From contig JAEDEU010000011.1 of assembly GCA_016293155.1 (NCBI GenBank), positions 1-27,349 of the forward strand: a stretch of DNA of 27,349 nucleotides, written 5' to 3'. The translations under genes were made by a program, and so were the position numbers. The notes beneath the pieces are model-generated. The model searched no databases. It saw only the letters and a list, made by a program, of their open reading frames with translations, and had not been told where the DNA came from. Every line of letters starts with the position of its first letter. The first letter of the stretch is position 1. Of this stretch, positions 7,321 through 15,231 are shown one piece after another. Origin of the DNA: Clostridiaceae bacterium. Lineage in GTDB: Bacteria > Bacillota > Clostridia > Oscillospirales > Butyricicoccaceae.

Positions 7321-9147
7321 ATGGAGAAAAGCGAGCTGAAACAAAAGGTGCTTGCGCTGCCGCGTGAGCCGGGGGTTTATATCATGAAAAACGCCCGGGA
7401 CGAGGTCATTTACGTCGGCAAGGCAAAGGCGCTCAAAAACCGCGTATCGCAGTATTTTCAGAATCAGGAGCGCCACACCGAAAAAACGCGGCAGATGGTC
7501 GCGCATATCGACCATTTCGACATCATTGTGTGCAAGAGTGAGTTCGAGGCGCTGGTGCTTGAGAACTCCATGATTAAAAAATACAAGCCGCATTACAATA
7601 TTTTGCTCAAGGATGACAAGGGCTATCCGTTCATCAAGGTCACGACCAGCAGGCCGTTTCCGGAATTTTCCGTCGTGGGAAAGATCGGAAAGGATGCGGA
7701 CCGGTATCTCGGTCCGTACAGCGGCCGCGGCGCGGCATTTCAGGCAATTGACACGGTGCGGCGTGTGTTCGGGCTGCGCTCGTGCCAGCGCGTGCTGCCG
7801 CGCGACATCGGAAAGGCGCGCCCGTGTCTGAATGCTCATATGAAGCTGTGCTGTGCGCCGTGCGCCGGCAAGGTCTCGCAGGAGGAGTATGCGGAGCTGG
7901 TGCGTCAGGCGATTACCGTGCTGGAGGGCGATACCGAGCAGCTGCTTGCCCGGCTGCACGCCGAAATGGAGCTGGCCTCAGAGGAGCTGCGGTTTGAGCA
8001 CGCCGCCGTCCTGCGCGACCGCATCCGCGTCATTCAGCGGCTCGGACAGCGGCAGACCGTGGTTGCCAGCGGCATGGCGGATATGGACGTTGTGGCATTC
8101 GTGCAGGGGCAGACGCGCGGCTGCATCGTGGTGCTGCACTACCTCGCCGGAAATCTGCACGAAAAGGAGTATACCATGACGGACGGTACCTCCGAGGCGG
8201 ATGCCGGAGAGGCGCTCAGCGCGTTTCTCAAGCAGTATTATTCGCTGCGTCAGGTTGCGCCGCGGCTCATCCTGATTTCCGAGGAGATCGAGGAAATGGA
8301 CGCGGTTCAGGCGTTTTTGGAAAACATTTCGGGGCATAAGGTGGAATTGACCGTGCCGCAGCGCGCGCGCCGCCGTGAGCTGATGGAGCTGGCACAGAAA
8401 AATGCGCGCGAGGAGATTTCCCGCGTGGAGACCGGCGCGGAGCGGCGGCTCAAGTCCATGGAGCTGTTCGGCGAGATGATGGGGCTGGATGAGGTTCCAA
8501 AGACCTTTGAGGCATATGATATTTCCAATTTCAGCGGCACGAATACAGTCGGTTCGATGGTTGTATTTGAGGATGCACAGCCCAAGCGCTCGCGCTATCG
8601 CCGGTTTAAGATCAAAGCGGTTGCACAGGGGCAGGATGACTACCTCGCCATGCGCGAGATGCTGACCCGCCGGATGCAGCACTGGAAGGACGGCGACGAA
8701 AAATTCTGTCCGCTGCCGTCCGTGTTCCTGATCGACGGCGGTCTGGGGCACGTGCGCATTGCGCGCGAGGTGCTGGACTCGTTCGGCTGTGACACGCCCG
8801 CCTTCGGCATGGTCAAGGACGATCACCACCGCACCCGCGGTCTGATCGCGCCGGACGGCAGGGAGTTCGGCATTTCCACGGTGCCGGCGCTGTTTGCCAT
8901 GATCGGGCGCATCCAGGAGGAGGTACACCGCTTCGCCATTGAATATCAGCGCAGCCTGCGCAGTCATCACGGCTCCACGCTGGACAAAATTCCGGGCGTG
9001 GGCGAAAAGCGCCGCGCGGCTTTAATCAAGCAGTTCAAAAGCGTCACGGCAATCCGTCAGGCGAGCGTGGAGCAGCTTGCCCGCGTTGTGCCGGCATCGA
9101 CCGCACAGGCGATTTATGAGTATTTTCACAAGGAGGAGCAGTCATGA
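7321..9147 (+). CDS. uvrC: Excinuclease ABC subunit C (UvrC)
   Basis: The 608-residue protein makes both incisions in nucleotide excision repair, working with UvrA and UvrB. The N-terminal GIY-YIG nuclease domain shows GVYIM at 18-22 and IYVGKAK from about residue 30. A Cys cluster (C155, C169, C177/C178, C181) matches the iron-sulphur site described in UvrC. A UVR motif follows near residues 203-240. The RNase H-like second nuclease domain contains YDISNFSG, LIDGG and KDDHHRTRG. A helix-hairpin-helix tail, IPGVGEKRRAAL, ends the protein. Length is normal. GGAGGG at 7312-7317 serves the ATG. The stop overlaps the rsmD start by four bases. Confidence 0.97.
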   Translation: MEKSELKQKVLALPREPGVYIMKNARDEVIYVGKAKALKNRVSQYFQNQERHTEKTRQMVAHIDHFDIIVCKSEFEALVLENSMIKKYKPHYNILLKDDKGYPFIKVTTSRPFPEFSVVGKIGKDADRYLGPYSGRGAAFQAIDTVRRVFGLRSCQRVLPRDIGKARPCLNAHMKLCCAPCAGKVSQEEYAELVRQAITVLEGDTEQLLARLHAEMELASEELRFEHAAVLRDRIRVIQRLGQRQTVVASGMADMDVVAFVQGQTRGCIVVLHYLAGNLHEKEYTMTDGTSEADAGEALSAFLKQYYSLRQVAPRLILISEEIEEMDAVQAFLENISGHKVELTVPQRARRRELMELAQKNAREEISRVETGAERRLKSMELFGEMMGLDEVPKTFEAYDISNFSGTNTVGSMVVFEDAQPKRSRYRRFKIKAVAQGQDDYLAMREMLTRRMQHWKDGDEKFCPLPSVFLIDGGLGHVRIAREVLDSFGCDTPAFGMVKDDHHRTRGLIAPDGREFGISTVPALFAMIGRIQEEVHRFAIEYQRSLRSHHGSTLDKIPGVGEKRRAALIKQFKSVTAIRQASVEQLARVVPASTAQAIYEYFHKEEQS

Positions 9148-9692
9148 GAGTCATCAGCGGCTCCGCTCGGGGCAAAAAGCTGGAAACCGTGGAGGGAATG
9201 GACACCCGTCCGACCACCGACCGCGTCAAGGAATCCGTGTTTAACATCATTCAGATGCGTGTGCGCGGCGCGCGCGTGCTCGATCTGTTCGCCGGTTCGG
9301 GTCAGATGGGCATTGAAGCGCTCAGTCGCGGCGCGGAATTCTGCGTGTTTGCGGACAAAGCGCCCAAGGCGCAGGCGGTCATCCGGAAGAATCTTGCGGC
9401 GGCGCACGTTCAGGATCGCGCACAGCTGCTCGGCTGTGACTTTGAAGCCGCGGTCAGGCGGGTGAAGGAGCAGAAATTTGATCTGATTTATCTCGACCCG
9501 CCGTATGGCGGCACCATCCTGAATCAGGCATTGCAGACGATAGAATCGTTTGACATCCTGCAAACTGATGGTATAATAATATGTGAAAGTTTTTGCGATG
9601 ACCGGATTGAGTGCCCGGAACGCTTTGAGGTTCTAAAGCAGTACAAATACGGCACAATCCGTCTGACGACAATGGCATTGCGGACAGAATAA
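9144..9692 (+). CDS. rsmD: 16S rRNA (guanine966-N2)-methyltransferase RsmD
   Basis: This 182-residue SAM-dependent methyltransferase modifies G966 (E. coli numbering) of 16S rRNA. SAM-binding motif I is L46-D-L-F-A-G-S-G53, and the amino-methyltransferase catalytic motif is D118-P-P-Y121. The N-terminal RVISGSARGK and the following TRPTTDRVKES stretch are typical of RsmD. AGGAGGAG at 9131-9138 lies inside the end of uvrC, and the ATG overlaps the uvrC stop, so translation is coupled. coaD follows after 37 bases, the usual rsmD-coaD pairing. Confidence 0.95.
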   Translation: MRVISGSARGKKLETVEGMDTRPTTDRVKESVFNIIQMRVRGARVLDLFAGSGQMGIEALSRGAEFCVFADKAPKAQAVIRKNLAAAHVQDRAQLLGCDFEAAVRRVKEQKFDLIYLDPPYGGTILNQALQTIESFDILQTDGIIICESFCDDRIECPERFEVLKQYKYGTIRLTTMALRTE

Positions 9693-9729
9693 CAGAGGCG
9701 CGGCAGCTGCTGCGCGGAAAGGCATCAAT

Positions 9730-10212
9730 ATGAGAATTGGAGTATATCCCGGAAGCTTCGATCCGCCGACGATGGGGCATCTGGATATCATCCGTCGGGC
9801 AGCCGGTCTGTTCGACAAGCTGATCGTTTCGCCGATGGTGAACGGCGCAAAGAAATCCAACTTTACCATGCAGGAAAAGACCGATTTTCTGAAAAAGATC
9901 ACGGCAGACCTGCCCAATGTCGAGGTGGAATCCTTCGGTGGGCTGCTGGCGAATTACATCCGGGAACGCGGTGCGTGTGCGATTGTAAAGGGTCTGCGCG
10001 CGGTTTCGGATTTTGAGTATGAGTTTCAGATGGCGCTTGCCAATAAAAAGCTGAACGAGGAGCTGGACACGGTATTTTTGATGACAAGTCAGGAGTATCT
10101 GTTCCTCAGCTCAACCATCGTTCGCGATATTGCCCGCCACGGCGGGGACATCACCGGTCTCGTACCGGAGGAAATCCGTGAGGATGTAGCCAATAAGCTG
10201 AAGGATTCATAA
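9730..10212 (+). CDS. coaD: Phosphopantetheine adenylyltransferase (CoaD)
   Basis: The 160-residue enzyme transfers AMP from ATP to 4'-phosphopantetheine, the penultimate step of coenzyme A synthesis. The nucleotidyltransferase signature GSFDPPTMGH is at residues 8-17, with T14 and H17 in the T/HxGH motif. The second signature appears as FLSSTIVRDIARHGGDI, close to the family ISSS-V-E motif. Length is typical. GGAAAGG at 9716-9722 is seven bases before the ATG. Confidence 0.96.
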   Translation: MRIGVYPGSFDPPTMGHLDIIRRAAGLFDKLIVSPMVNGAKKSNFTMQEKTDFLKKITADLPNVEVESFGGLLANYIRERGACAIVKGLRAVSDFEYEFQMALANKKLNEELDTVFLMTSQEYLFLSSTIVRDIARHGGDITGLVPEEIREDVANKLKDS

Positions 10213-10229
10213 GAAAAGGAGAACAAGGA

Positions 10230-10721
10230 ATGGTTGCAGCACTGGAAGAACTGGTCAATACCCTCTATGAGATGGTTCAGGATGCACGCTCGGTTCCGCT
10301 GAGCTCGGACAAGTGTATGATCGAACGCGATAAGGTGCTTGATCTGCTTGAGGAAATCAAGGCGGGTATGCCGGCAGATCTGAAGATGGCAAAGGAAATT
10401 GTGGAAAAGCGCGACGACATTATCGCAGCGGCAAACGCACAGTCGGAGGTCGTTCGCAAAAAGGCGGAGGAATACGTCCGCAAGACGGTTGCCGAGAGCG
10501 AAGTGGTTTCGCAGGCAAATGCACAGGCCGCCGAAATCATCGCAAAGGCGCAGGAACAGGCAAATCAGCTGCGCGCAAGCGTGACTGCATACTGCGAGGA
10601 TAAACTGAATACAACCGAGGCGTGCGTAGCCGCAACGCTGGAGGAAGTGAAAAAATGCCGCACCCGTTTTGCGGGGGCTGCAAATGCCGGAAATGCGGCA
10701 AATGCCAGCAGCAACAGTTAA
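10230..10721 (+). CDS. Coiled-coil protein of unknown function downstream of coaD
   Basis: This 163-residue soluble protein is dominated by heptad-like Ala/Glu/Lys/Gln helix from about residue 60 to 145. It has no membrane segment, and its tail is rich in Ala, Asn and Ser. Proteins of this kind next to coaD in clostridia are often labelled ATPase or V-type ATPase subunit H/E-like because of coiled-coil similarity. DivIVA-like scaffolding is another possibility. I cannot choose between these. AAGGAG at 10216-10221 serves the ATG. It lies 17 bases after coaD and is the last gene before a strong terminator, so it is probably in the uvrC-rsmD-coaD unit. Confidence 0.8.
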   Translation: MVAALEELVNTLYEMVQDARSVPLSSDKCMIERDKVLDLLEEIKAGMPADLKMAKEIVEKRDDIIAAANAQSEVVRKKAEEYVRKTVAESEVVSQANAQAAEIIAKAQEQANQLRASVTAYCEDKLNTTEACVAATLEEVKKCRTRFAGAANAGNAANASSNS

Positions 10722-10729
10722 AACAGCAG

Positions 10730-10761
10730 GAGACCGGGAAAATCCGGTCTCTTTTGTTTTT
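10730..10761 (+). terminator. Intrinsic terminator ending the uvrC-coaD unit
   Basis: GAGACCGG (10730-10737) and CCGGTCTC (10744-10751) form a perfect 8-bp stem around a six-base loop, followed by TTTTGTTTTT. It cleanly separates this unit from the mraZ promoter. Confidence 0.92.
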
Positions 10762-10861
10762 CTGACAAAAAGAGTCAGGAACACGCGTTCGAAAACGCAT
10801 ATTTACGCAAAAAACCGACAAAATATTCGAGAAAAAACGCAGAAAATTTGCACAGTTCATA

Positions 10862-10890
10862 TTGCAATTTAGCGATGCACAACGTATAAT
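10862..10890 (+). promoter_or_regulatory. Sigma-A-type promoter of the dcw cluster (PmraZ)
   Basis: TTGCAA (10862-10867) and TATAAT (10885-10890) are separated by exactly 17 bases, with A/T-rich DNA upstream. Transcription should begin near 10897, about 68 bases before the mraZ start. Confidence 0.85.
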
Positions 10891-10899
10891 AAAACCATG

Positions 10900-10914
10900 T
10901 GGGGAAGTGTGGTG
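10900..10914 (+). promoter_or_regulatory. Probable MraZ operator boxes
   Basis: TGGGG (10900-10904) and TGGTG (10910-10914) repeat at a 10-bp interval just downstream of the predicted start site. MraZ is known to bind direct repeats of a TGGG-type box with five-base spacers in its own promoter region. The second box is imperfect, so this is a reasoned guess at autoregulation. Confidence 0.5.
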
Positions 10915-10964
10915 GATGCGCCCTGTTTTGGGAGCGGACGGATGACCCGGGTGGAGGTGCGACA

Positions 10965-11381
10965 ATGAAAGGCGAATATCAGCATTCGCTTGACGCAAAA
11001 GGCCGCCTGTTCATCCCCGCAAAGCTGCGCGAGGAGCTGGGAGGCTGTTTTGTCGTTACCAAAGGACTGGACGGCTGTCTGTTTGTCTACGCGCAGGAGG
11101 AATGGGAGCAGCTGGAAGCGAAAATCAACAGCCTTCCCATGTCCAAGTCACGCGATCTTCAGCGCTTCTTTTTGTCGTCCGCGGCGGATGTGAATCCGGA
11201 TAAGCAGGGACGGATCCTGCTGCCCAATACGCTGAGACGATATGCAAAGCTGGAAAAGGATGTAACGATTATCGGCGTATCCAGACGCGCCGAAATCTGG
11301 AGCACACAGGTCTGGGAGGAATATAACGAGAAAATTACCGCAGCTGACGTGGAACAGGCCATGGAGGAGCTGGGATTTTAA
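10965..11381 (+). CDS. mraZ: Transcriptional regulator MraZ
   Basis: The 138-residue MraZ is a SpoVT/AbrB-fold DNA-binding protein that controls the division and cell-wall cluster it heads. Two copies of the family D-x2-G-R motif are visible: DAKGR early in the protein and DKQGR in the second half. The frame is open back to a GTG at 10899, but the ATG at 10965 has GGAGG (10953-10957) at ideal spacing and gives the standard MKGEYQHSLD N-terminus. rsmH follows with essentially no gap. Confidence 0.95.
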   Translation: MKGEYQHSLDAKGRLFIPAKLREELGGCFVVTKGLDGCLFVYAQEEWEQLEAKINSLPMSKSRDLQRFFLSSAADVNPDKQGRILLPNTLRRYAKLEKDVTIIGVSRRAEIWSTQVWEEYNEKITAADVEQAMEELGF

Positions 11382-11389
11382 ATGCACGG

Positions 11390-11394
11390 GGAGG
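11390..11394 (+). promoter_or_regulatory. rsmH: GGAGG site deciding the rsmH start
   Basis: This GGAGG is eight bases before a TTG at 11403. The nearest strong site for the ATG at 11382 ends 14 bases upstream of it. The spacing therefore favours the TTG start. Confidence 0.65.
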
Positions 11395-11402
11395 AAGGAC
11401 AA

Positions 11403-12338
11403 TTGGAATTTCACCATGTTTCCATCCTGCTTCAGGAGTGCATCGACAGCCTGCGCATCCGGCCGGACGGCGTCTATGTCGATGCCACACTGGGCGGAGC
11501 AGGACATTCTCTGCACATCGCACAGCAGCTGAGTGATGAGGGCAGACTGATCTGCATCGACCGCGATGATGCCGCACTGGCAAATGCGGAGCAGCGTCTG
11601 GCGTCCGTGCGTCAGCGTGTGTCGCTGGTCAAGAGTAACTTTTGCGAGATTGATTCGGCGGTTCGCTCCTGCGGCGTTGAGAAGGTGGACGGGATTTTAT
11701 TTGATCTCGGCGTGTCCTCTCCGCAGCTGGATACGGCGGAACGCGGATTTTCCTATATGCTGGATGCCCGCCTGGATATGCGGATGGATCAGCAGCAGGC
11801 GCTGTCTGCGTATGAAATCGTCAATGAGTGGGAACAGAACGAGCTGAAACGCATTTTATTTGAATATGGCGAGGAGCGCTACGCGCCGCAGATTGCCTCT
11901 GCGATTGTGCGCGCACGGGCACAGCAGCCAATTGAAACGACGAGTGAACTGGTTTCGGTCATCCGATCCGCGATGCCGGCTGCCGCGCTGAGAGAAAAGC
12001 AGCATCCGGCGAAGCGCACGTTTCAGGCGATCCGCATTGCGGTAAATGATGAATTACAGTCCGTCCGGCTGGCGATGCAGCGCTCGGTCGATTGTCTGGC
12101 GCCCGGCGGCAGACTGTCGGTGATTACCTTCCACTCTCTGGAGGACCGCATCGTCAAGAACGTATTTCGGGAAAGCGCACAGGGCTGCACCTGTCCGAAG
12201 GATTTCCCGGTCTGCGTCTGCGGCAAAAAACCAAAGGTAAAAATCATCACAAGAAAGCCCATCCTGCCGTCGCAGGAAGAAATTGAACAGAATCCGCGGG
12301 CGCGCAGTGCAAAGCTGCGGGTCTGCGAGCACAAATAA
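11403..12338 (+). CDS. rsmH: 16S rRNA (cytosine1402-N4)-methyltransferase RsmH
   Basis: The 311-residue SAM-dependent enzyme methylates N4 of C1402 of 16S rRNA in the P site. The SAM motif V-D-A-T-L-G-G-A-G-H is at residues 26-35. LFDLGVSSPQLD and the late ITFHSLEDRIVKN are further family signatures. I start it at TTG 11403, because that codon has the best ribosome-binding site and gives the usual MEFxHVSxLL N-terminus. The ATG at 11382, abutting the mraZ stop, would add seven residues and cannot be excluded. Position after mraZ is the conserved dcw order. Confidence 0.93.
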   Translation: MEFHHVSILLQECIDSLRIRPDGVYVDATLGGAGHSLHIAQQLSDEGRLICIDRDDAALANAEQRLASVRQRVSLVKSNFCEIDSAVRSCGVEKVDGILFDLGVSSPQLDTAERGFSYMLDARLDMRMDQQQALSAYEIVNEWEQNELKRILFEYGEERYAPQIASAIVRARAQQPIETTSELVSVIRSAMPAAALREKQHPAKRTFQAIRIAVNDELQSVRLAMQRSVDCLAPGGRLSVITFHSLEDRIVKNVFRESAQGCTCPKDFPVCVCGKKPKVKIITRKPILPSQEEIEQNPRARSAKLRVCEHK

Positions 12339-12379
12339 GGATCATGAGAGATACGAGAAGATGAGAGGCGAATGCTAGG

Positions 12380-12829
12380 ATGAGTGTAAAGAGGGGCGCC
12401 GATACCCGCATCGTCGAACAGTCGCGCCGTCGATCCGCCAGAGAAAAGAGCCGAAAGAAGCGGCGCCGCACTCTGCTGCTGGGACTGACTGCGGCGATGG
12501 CGGTTTTTGTTTCAGTTTTTATCATCAGTTCTTATATCCGCATCACCGAGCTGAAGGATATGGTTGCAGACAAGCAGCAGCAGATTGAGGATCTCGACAG
12601 CCAGTATGTGGCGCTGAATAATCGGCTTGCGGATTCACTGGATCTCGCAACGGTGGAGGAATACGCGGAAAATCAGCTGGGGCTGACACGAACCGATAGC
12701 AATCAGGAGGAATATCTGGAAATCGAGAAGCCGGACCGCATTGAGGTCAGCAGCGGATCCAACGGAATGCAGCGTCTGGTTGCGAGCTTCGTCAAAAGCT
12801 TCAGCGCGATCATGTCATTTCTGAGATAA
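12380..12829 (+). CDS. ftsL: FtsL-like cell division protein
   Basis: This 149-residue bitopic membrane protein has a very basic cytoplasmic N-terminus, one membrane segment at about residues 31-52 and an extracytoplasmic coiled coil at about 55-95. That is the layout of FtsL/FtsB septum proteins. FtsL sequences diverge strongly, so the call rests on topology plus its place between rsmH and a class B PBP. FtsL forms a complex with DivIC/FtsB and DivIB/FtsQ that activates septal wall synthesis. The ribosome-binding site is modest (GAGAGG at 12363-12368). A terminator follows 27 bases after the stop. Confidence 0.85.
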   Translation: MSVKRGADTRIVEQSRRRSAREKSRKKRRRTLLLGLTAAMAVFVSVFIISSYIRITELKDMVADKQQQIEDLDSQYVALNNRLADSLDLATVEEYAENQLGLTRTDSNQEEYLEIEKPDRIEVSSGSNGMQRLVASFVKSFSAIMSFLR

Positions 12830-12855
12830 TCAAGCAGTATACATAAGACAACGGC

Positions 12856-12897
12856 GGGAGTGAGAAGTGTAAGCAGCACTTCTGACTCCTGTTTTTT
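12856..12897 (+). terminator. Intrinsic terminator between ftsL and the PBP gene
   Basis: GGAGTGAGAAGTG (12857-12869) pairs with CACTTCTGACTCC (12877-12889) with one mismatch around a seven-base loop, followed by TG and six T. Structure and T tract fit an intrinsic terminator. It lies inside the dcw cluster, so it splits or attenuates that operon. Confidence 0.8.
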
Positions 12898-12941
12898 ACA
12901 TCGGAGCAGTCTGCGCCCGCCGTATGAGGAGACAGCAATTT

Positions 12942-15218
12942 ATGACACAGAAAAAACCGACAAAATCCATGAAAAACCGGCTGACGGTGCTCATACTGCT
13001 GCTGGTATTCGTGGTGTTTTTAATCATTGCCGGAAGGCTGGTCTGGCTTCAGGTCGTTCGATATGATGAGTTTGTGGAGCGTGCGGCAGACAATCAGACG
13101 GCGGATATGATTATCACGCCGAAGCGCGGCACGATTTATGACCGCAACCGCACAGAGCTGGTCTCCAGCGCGACCACACAGGAGGTCTGTGTCGATCCGA
13201 GCCGGCTTTCCGAGGTGTCCAAAACGGATAAAAGCGGAAACAAAAAGAGCGACAGCCAGATTGCAAAGGAGAAGGCGCAGAATCAGGCAAGGGCCGCACA
13301 GCTGCTGAGCGAAAAGCTGGAGCTAGATTACGAGGAAGTACTCAAAAAGGTTCAGAAGGACACGAAATATGTGCGTATCGCGCGGCAGGTGGAAACCACG
13401 CTGGCAAATGAAATCCTTGCAGAGGCAAAGGAGCTGGGTCTGAAGGGCTTTTCGACGGTGGAGGACAGCAAGCGGTATTACCGCTACGGCAGCTTTGCCT
13501 CCCAGCTGCTCGGCTTTACAGGTGCGGACGGACAGGGTCTGTCCGGTGTGGAGTATGCGTATGATGATGTGCTCAAGGGCACGGCGGGACGCATTGTAAA
13601 GGCGCGCAACGCGCTCGGCACGGATATGCCTTATGATTATGAAAAATACGTTCCGGCTGAGGACGGCGACAGCATCGTGCTGACCATCGACGAGGGCGTG
13701 CAGCATTATTTGGAAAAACATCTGGAAAATGCATTGGAGGACACCGATGCGAAAAAGGGTGTCTGCGGCATTGTCATGAACATCAAGACGGGCGAGGTGC
13801 TCGGTATGGCGACCAAGCCGGACTTTGACCTCGGCGACCCGTACACCATTCCGGAAGAAGCGAAGATCAATCTGGCAGAACTGGAGGGTCTGACCGGAGA
13901 GGAATATAAGCAGGAATACAGCAATCAGCTGTATTCTCTCTGGAAAAATAAAACCATCAACTACACCTACGAGCCGGGCTCGACCTTTAAGGTGTTTACG
14001 GTATCCTCCGCGCTGGAATCCGGCGTTGTCACGGATGCCAGCACATTTAGCTGCAGCGGCGTAAAGATTGTAGATAAGTGGGATATTCATTGCTGGAATC
14101 GTGCCGGTCACGGCTCGCAGACGCTGGCGCAGACGCTGCAAAATTCCTGCAACGTGGCGATGATGGACATCAGCGCATCGCTCGGCACCGATCTGTTCGA
14201 GCAGTTTTTCCAGGCGTTCGGTCTGCGGGAGAAGAGCGGAATCGACCTTCCGGGCGAGGAAGTCGGCGTATACTTTGAAGGCAAGATGAACGAGGTAGAC
14301 CTCGCCACCGGATCCTTCGGTCAGAACTTTACCGTCACGCCGCTTCAGGAGCTGGGTATGGTTTCCGCTGTGTGCAACGGCGGCAATCTGGTGACGCCGT
14401 ATGTGGTCAAGGAGATCGTGGACAGCGAGGGCAATATCAAAAAGACCACCGAGACCAATGTCCGCAGACAGGTCGTCTCCGCGGAAACCTCCGAGCTGAT
14501 GTGCCAGTATTTGCAGTGGGTTGTGGATAAGGGTACCGGTCAGAATGCATATGTCGCGGGCTACCGCGTGGGCGGCAAGACGGCGACCACCGAGAAGCTG
14601 CCGAAAAATTCCCGCAATCGAATCGCATCCTTCATTGGCGTTGCGCCGATGGACGATCCGACCTATGCCGTCATCGTGCTCATCGACGAGCCGCAGACCG
14701 CAAACCGCGGCGGCGGTGCCCTGGCGGCGCCGGTAGTCGGACGCATTTTTACCGATATTCTGCCGTATCTCGGCGTAGAGGCGGTCTATTCCGACGAGGA
14801 GCAGGACCGCAAGGAGGTTTCGGTTCCGTCTCTGATCGGCATGACCCGCGAGGAAGCGGAGGCGAAGCTGGAGGAGCTGGATCTGGACTGCCGCTTCAAG
14901 GGCGACGGCGATACCGTCACCGATCAGCTGCCGGTGGAGGGTGTCAGTCTTCAGGCAGGATCGAGCGTAGTGCTGTACTGCGATGAGGAACGCTCGACCG
15001 AAAAGGTAACCGTGCCGAACGTCAAGGGCTTGACTCCGAGTGCGGCAAGGGATACACTGGAATCGTATGGTTTGTATATGAAGCAGAATGGCGTTGCGTC
15101 GTCCCGCGTCACGGGCGCGACCGCGTCGATCAATCAAAGCCCGAACGAGGGCGCAGCGGTTGCACCGGGCAGCGTTGTCACGGTGGAATTCAGCAATACG
15201 GTCACAAGTGAGGAATAA
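12942..15218 (+). CDS. Class B penicillin-binding protein with two PASTA domains (FtsI/SpoVD type)
   Basis: The 758-residue protein is a membrane-anchored monofunctional transpeptidase that crosslinks peptidoglycan. One membrane segment lies at about residues 14-35. A dimerisation domain follows, then the transpeptidase domain with S347-T-F-K350 (catalytic Ser) and S402-C-N404. Two PASTA domains occupy about residues 626-758. The third motif, normally K-T-G, reads K546-T-A548. Placement before murE and the PASTA tail fit both division PBP2B/FtsI and sporulation SpoVD. As the only PBP in the cluster, it may be the septal enzyme, but I cannot tell which. The ATG at 12942 has GAGGAG at 12926-12931. 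murE follows closely. Confidence 0.92.
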   Translation: MTQKKPTKSMKNRLTVLILLLVFVVFLIIAGRLVWLQVVRYDEFVERAADNQTADMIITPKRGTIYDRNRTELVSSATTQEVCVDPSRLSEVSKTDKSGNKKSDSQIAKEKAQNQARAAQLLSEKLELDYEEVLKKVQKDTKYVRIARQVETTLANEILAEAKELGLKGFSTVEDSKRYYRYGSFASQLLGFTGADGQGLSGVEYAYDDVLKGTAGRIVKARNALGTDMPYDYEKYVPAEDGDSIVLTIDEGVQHYLEKHLENALEDTDAKKGVCGIVMNIKTGEVLGMATKPDFDLGDPYTIPEEAKINLAELEGLTGEEYKQEYSNQLYSLWKNKTINYTYEPGSTFKVFTVSSALESGVVTDASTFSCSGVKIVDKWDIHCWNRAGHGSQTLAQTLQNSCNVAMMDISASLGTDLFEQFFQAFGLREKSGIDLPGEEVGVYFEGKMNEVDLATGSFGQNFTVTPLQELGMVSAVCNGGNLVTPYVVKEIVDSEGNIKKTTETNVRRQVVSAETSELMCQYLQWVVDKGTGQNAYVAGYRVGGKTATTEKLPKNSRNRIASFIGVAPMDDPTYAVIVLIDEPQTANRGGGALAAPVVGRIFTDILPYLGVEAVYSDEEQDRKEVSVPSLIGMTREEAEAKLEELDLDCRFKGDGDTVTDQLPVEGVSLQAGSSVVLYCDEERSTEKVTVPNVKGLTPSAARDTLESYGLYMKQNGVASSRVTGATASINQSPNEGAAVAPGSVVTVEFSNTVTSEE

Positions 15219-15231
15219 GGAGGAAAGGAAC

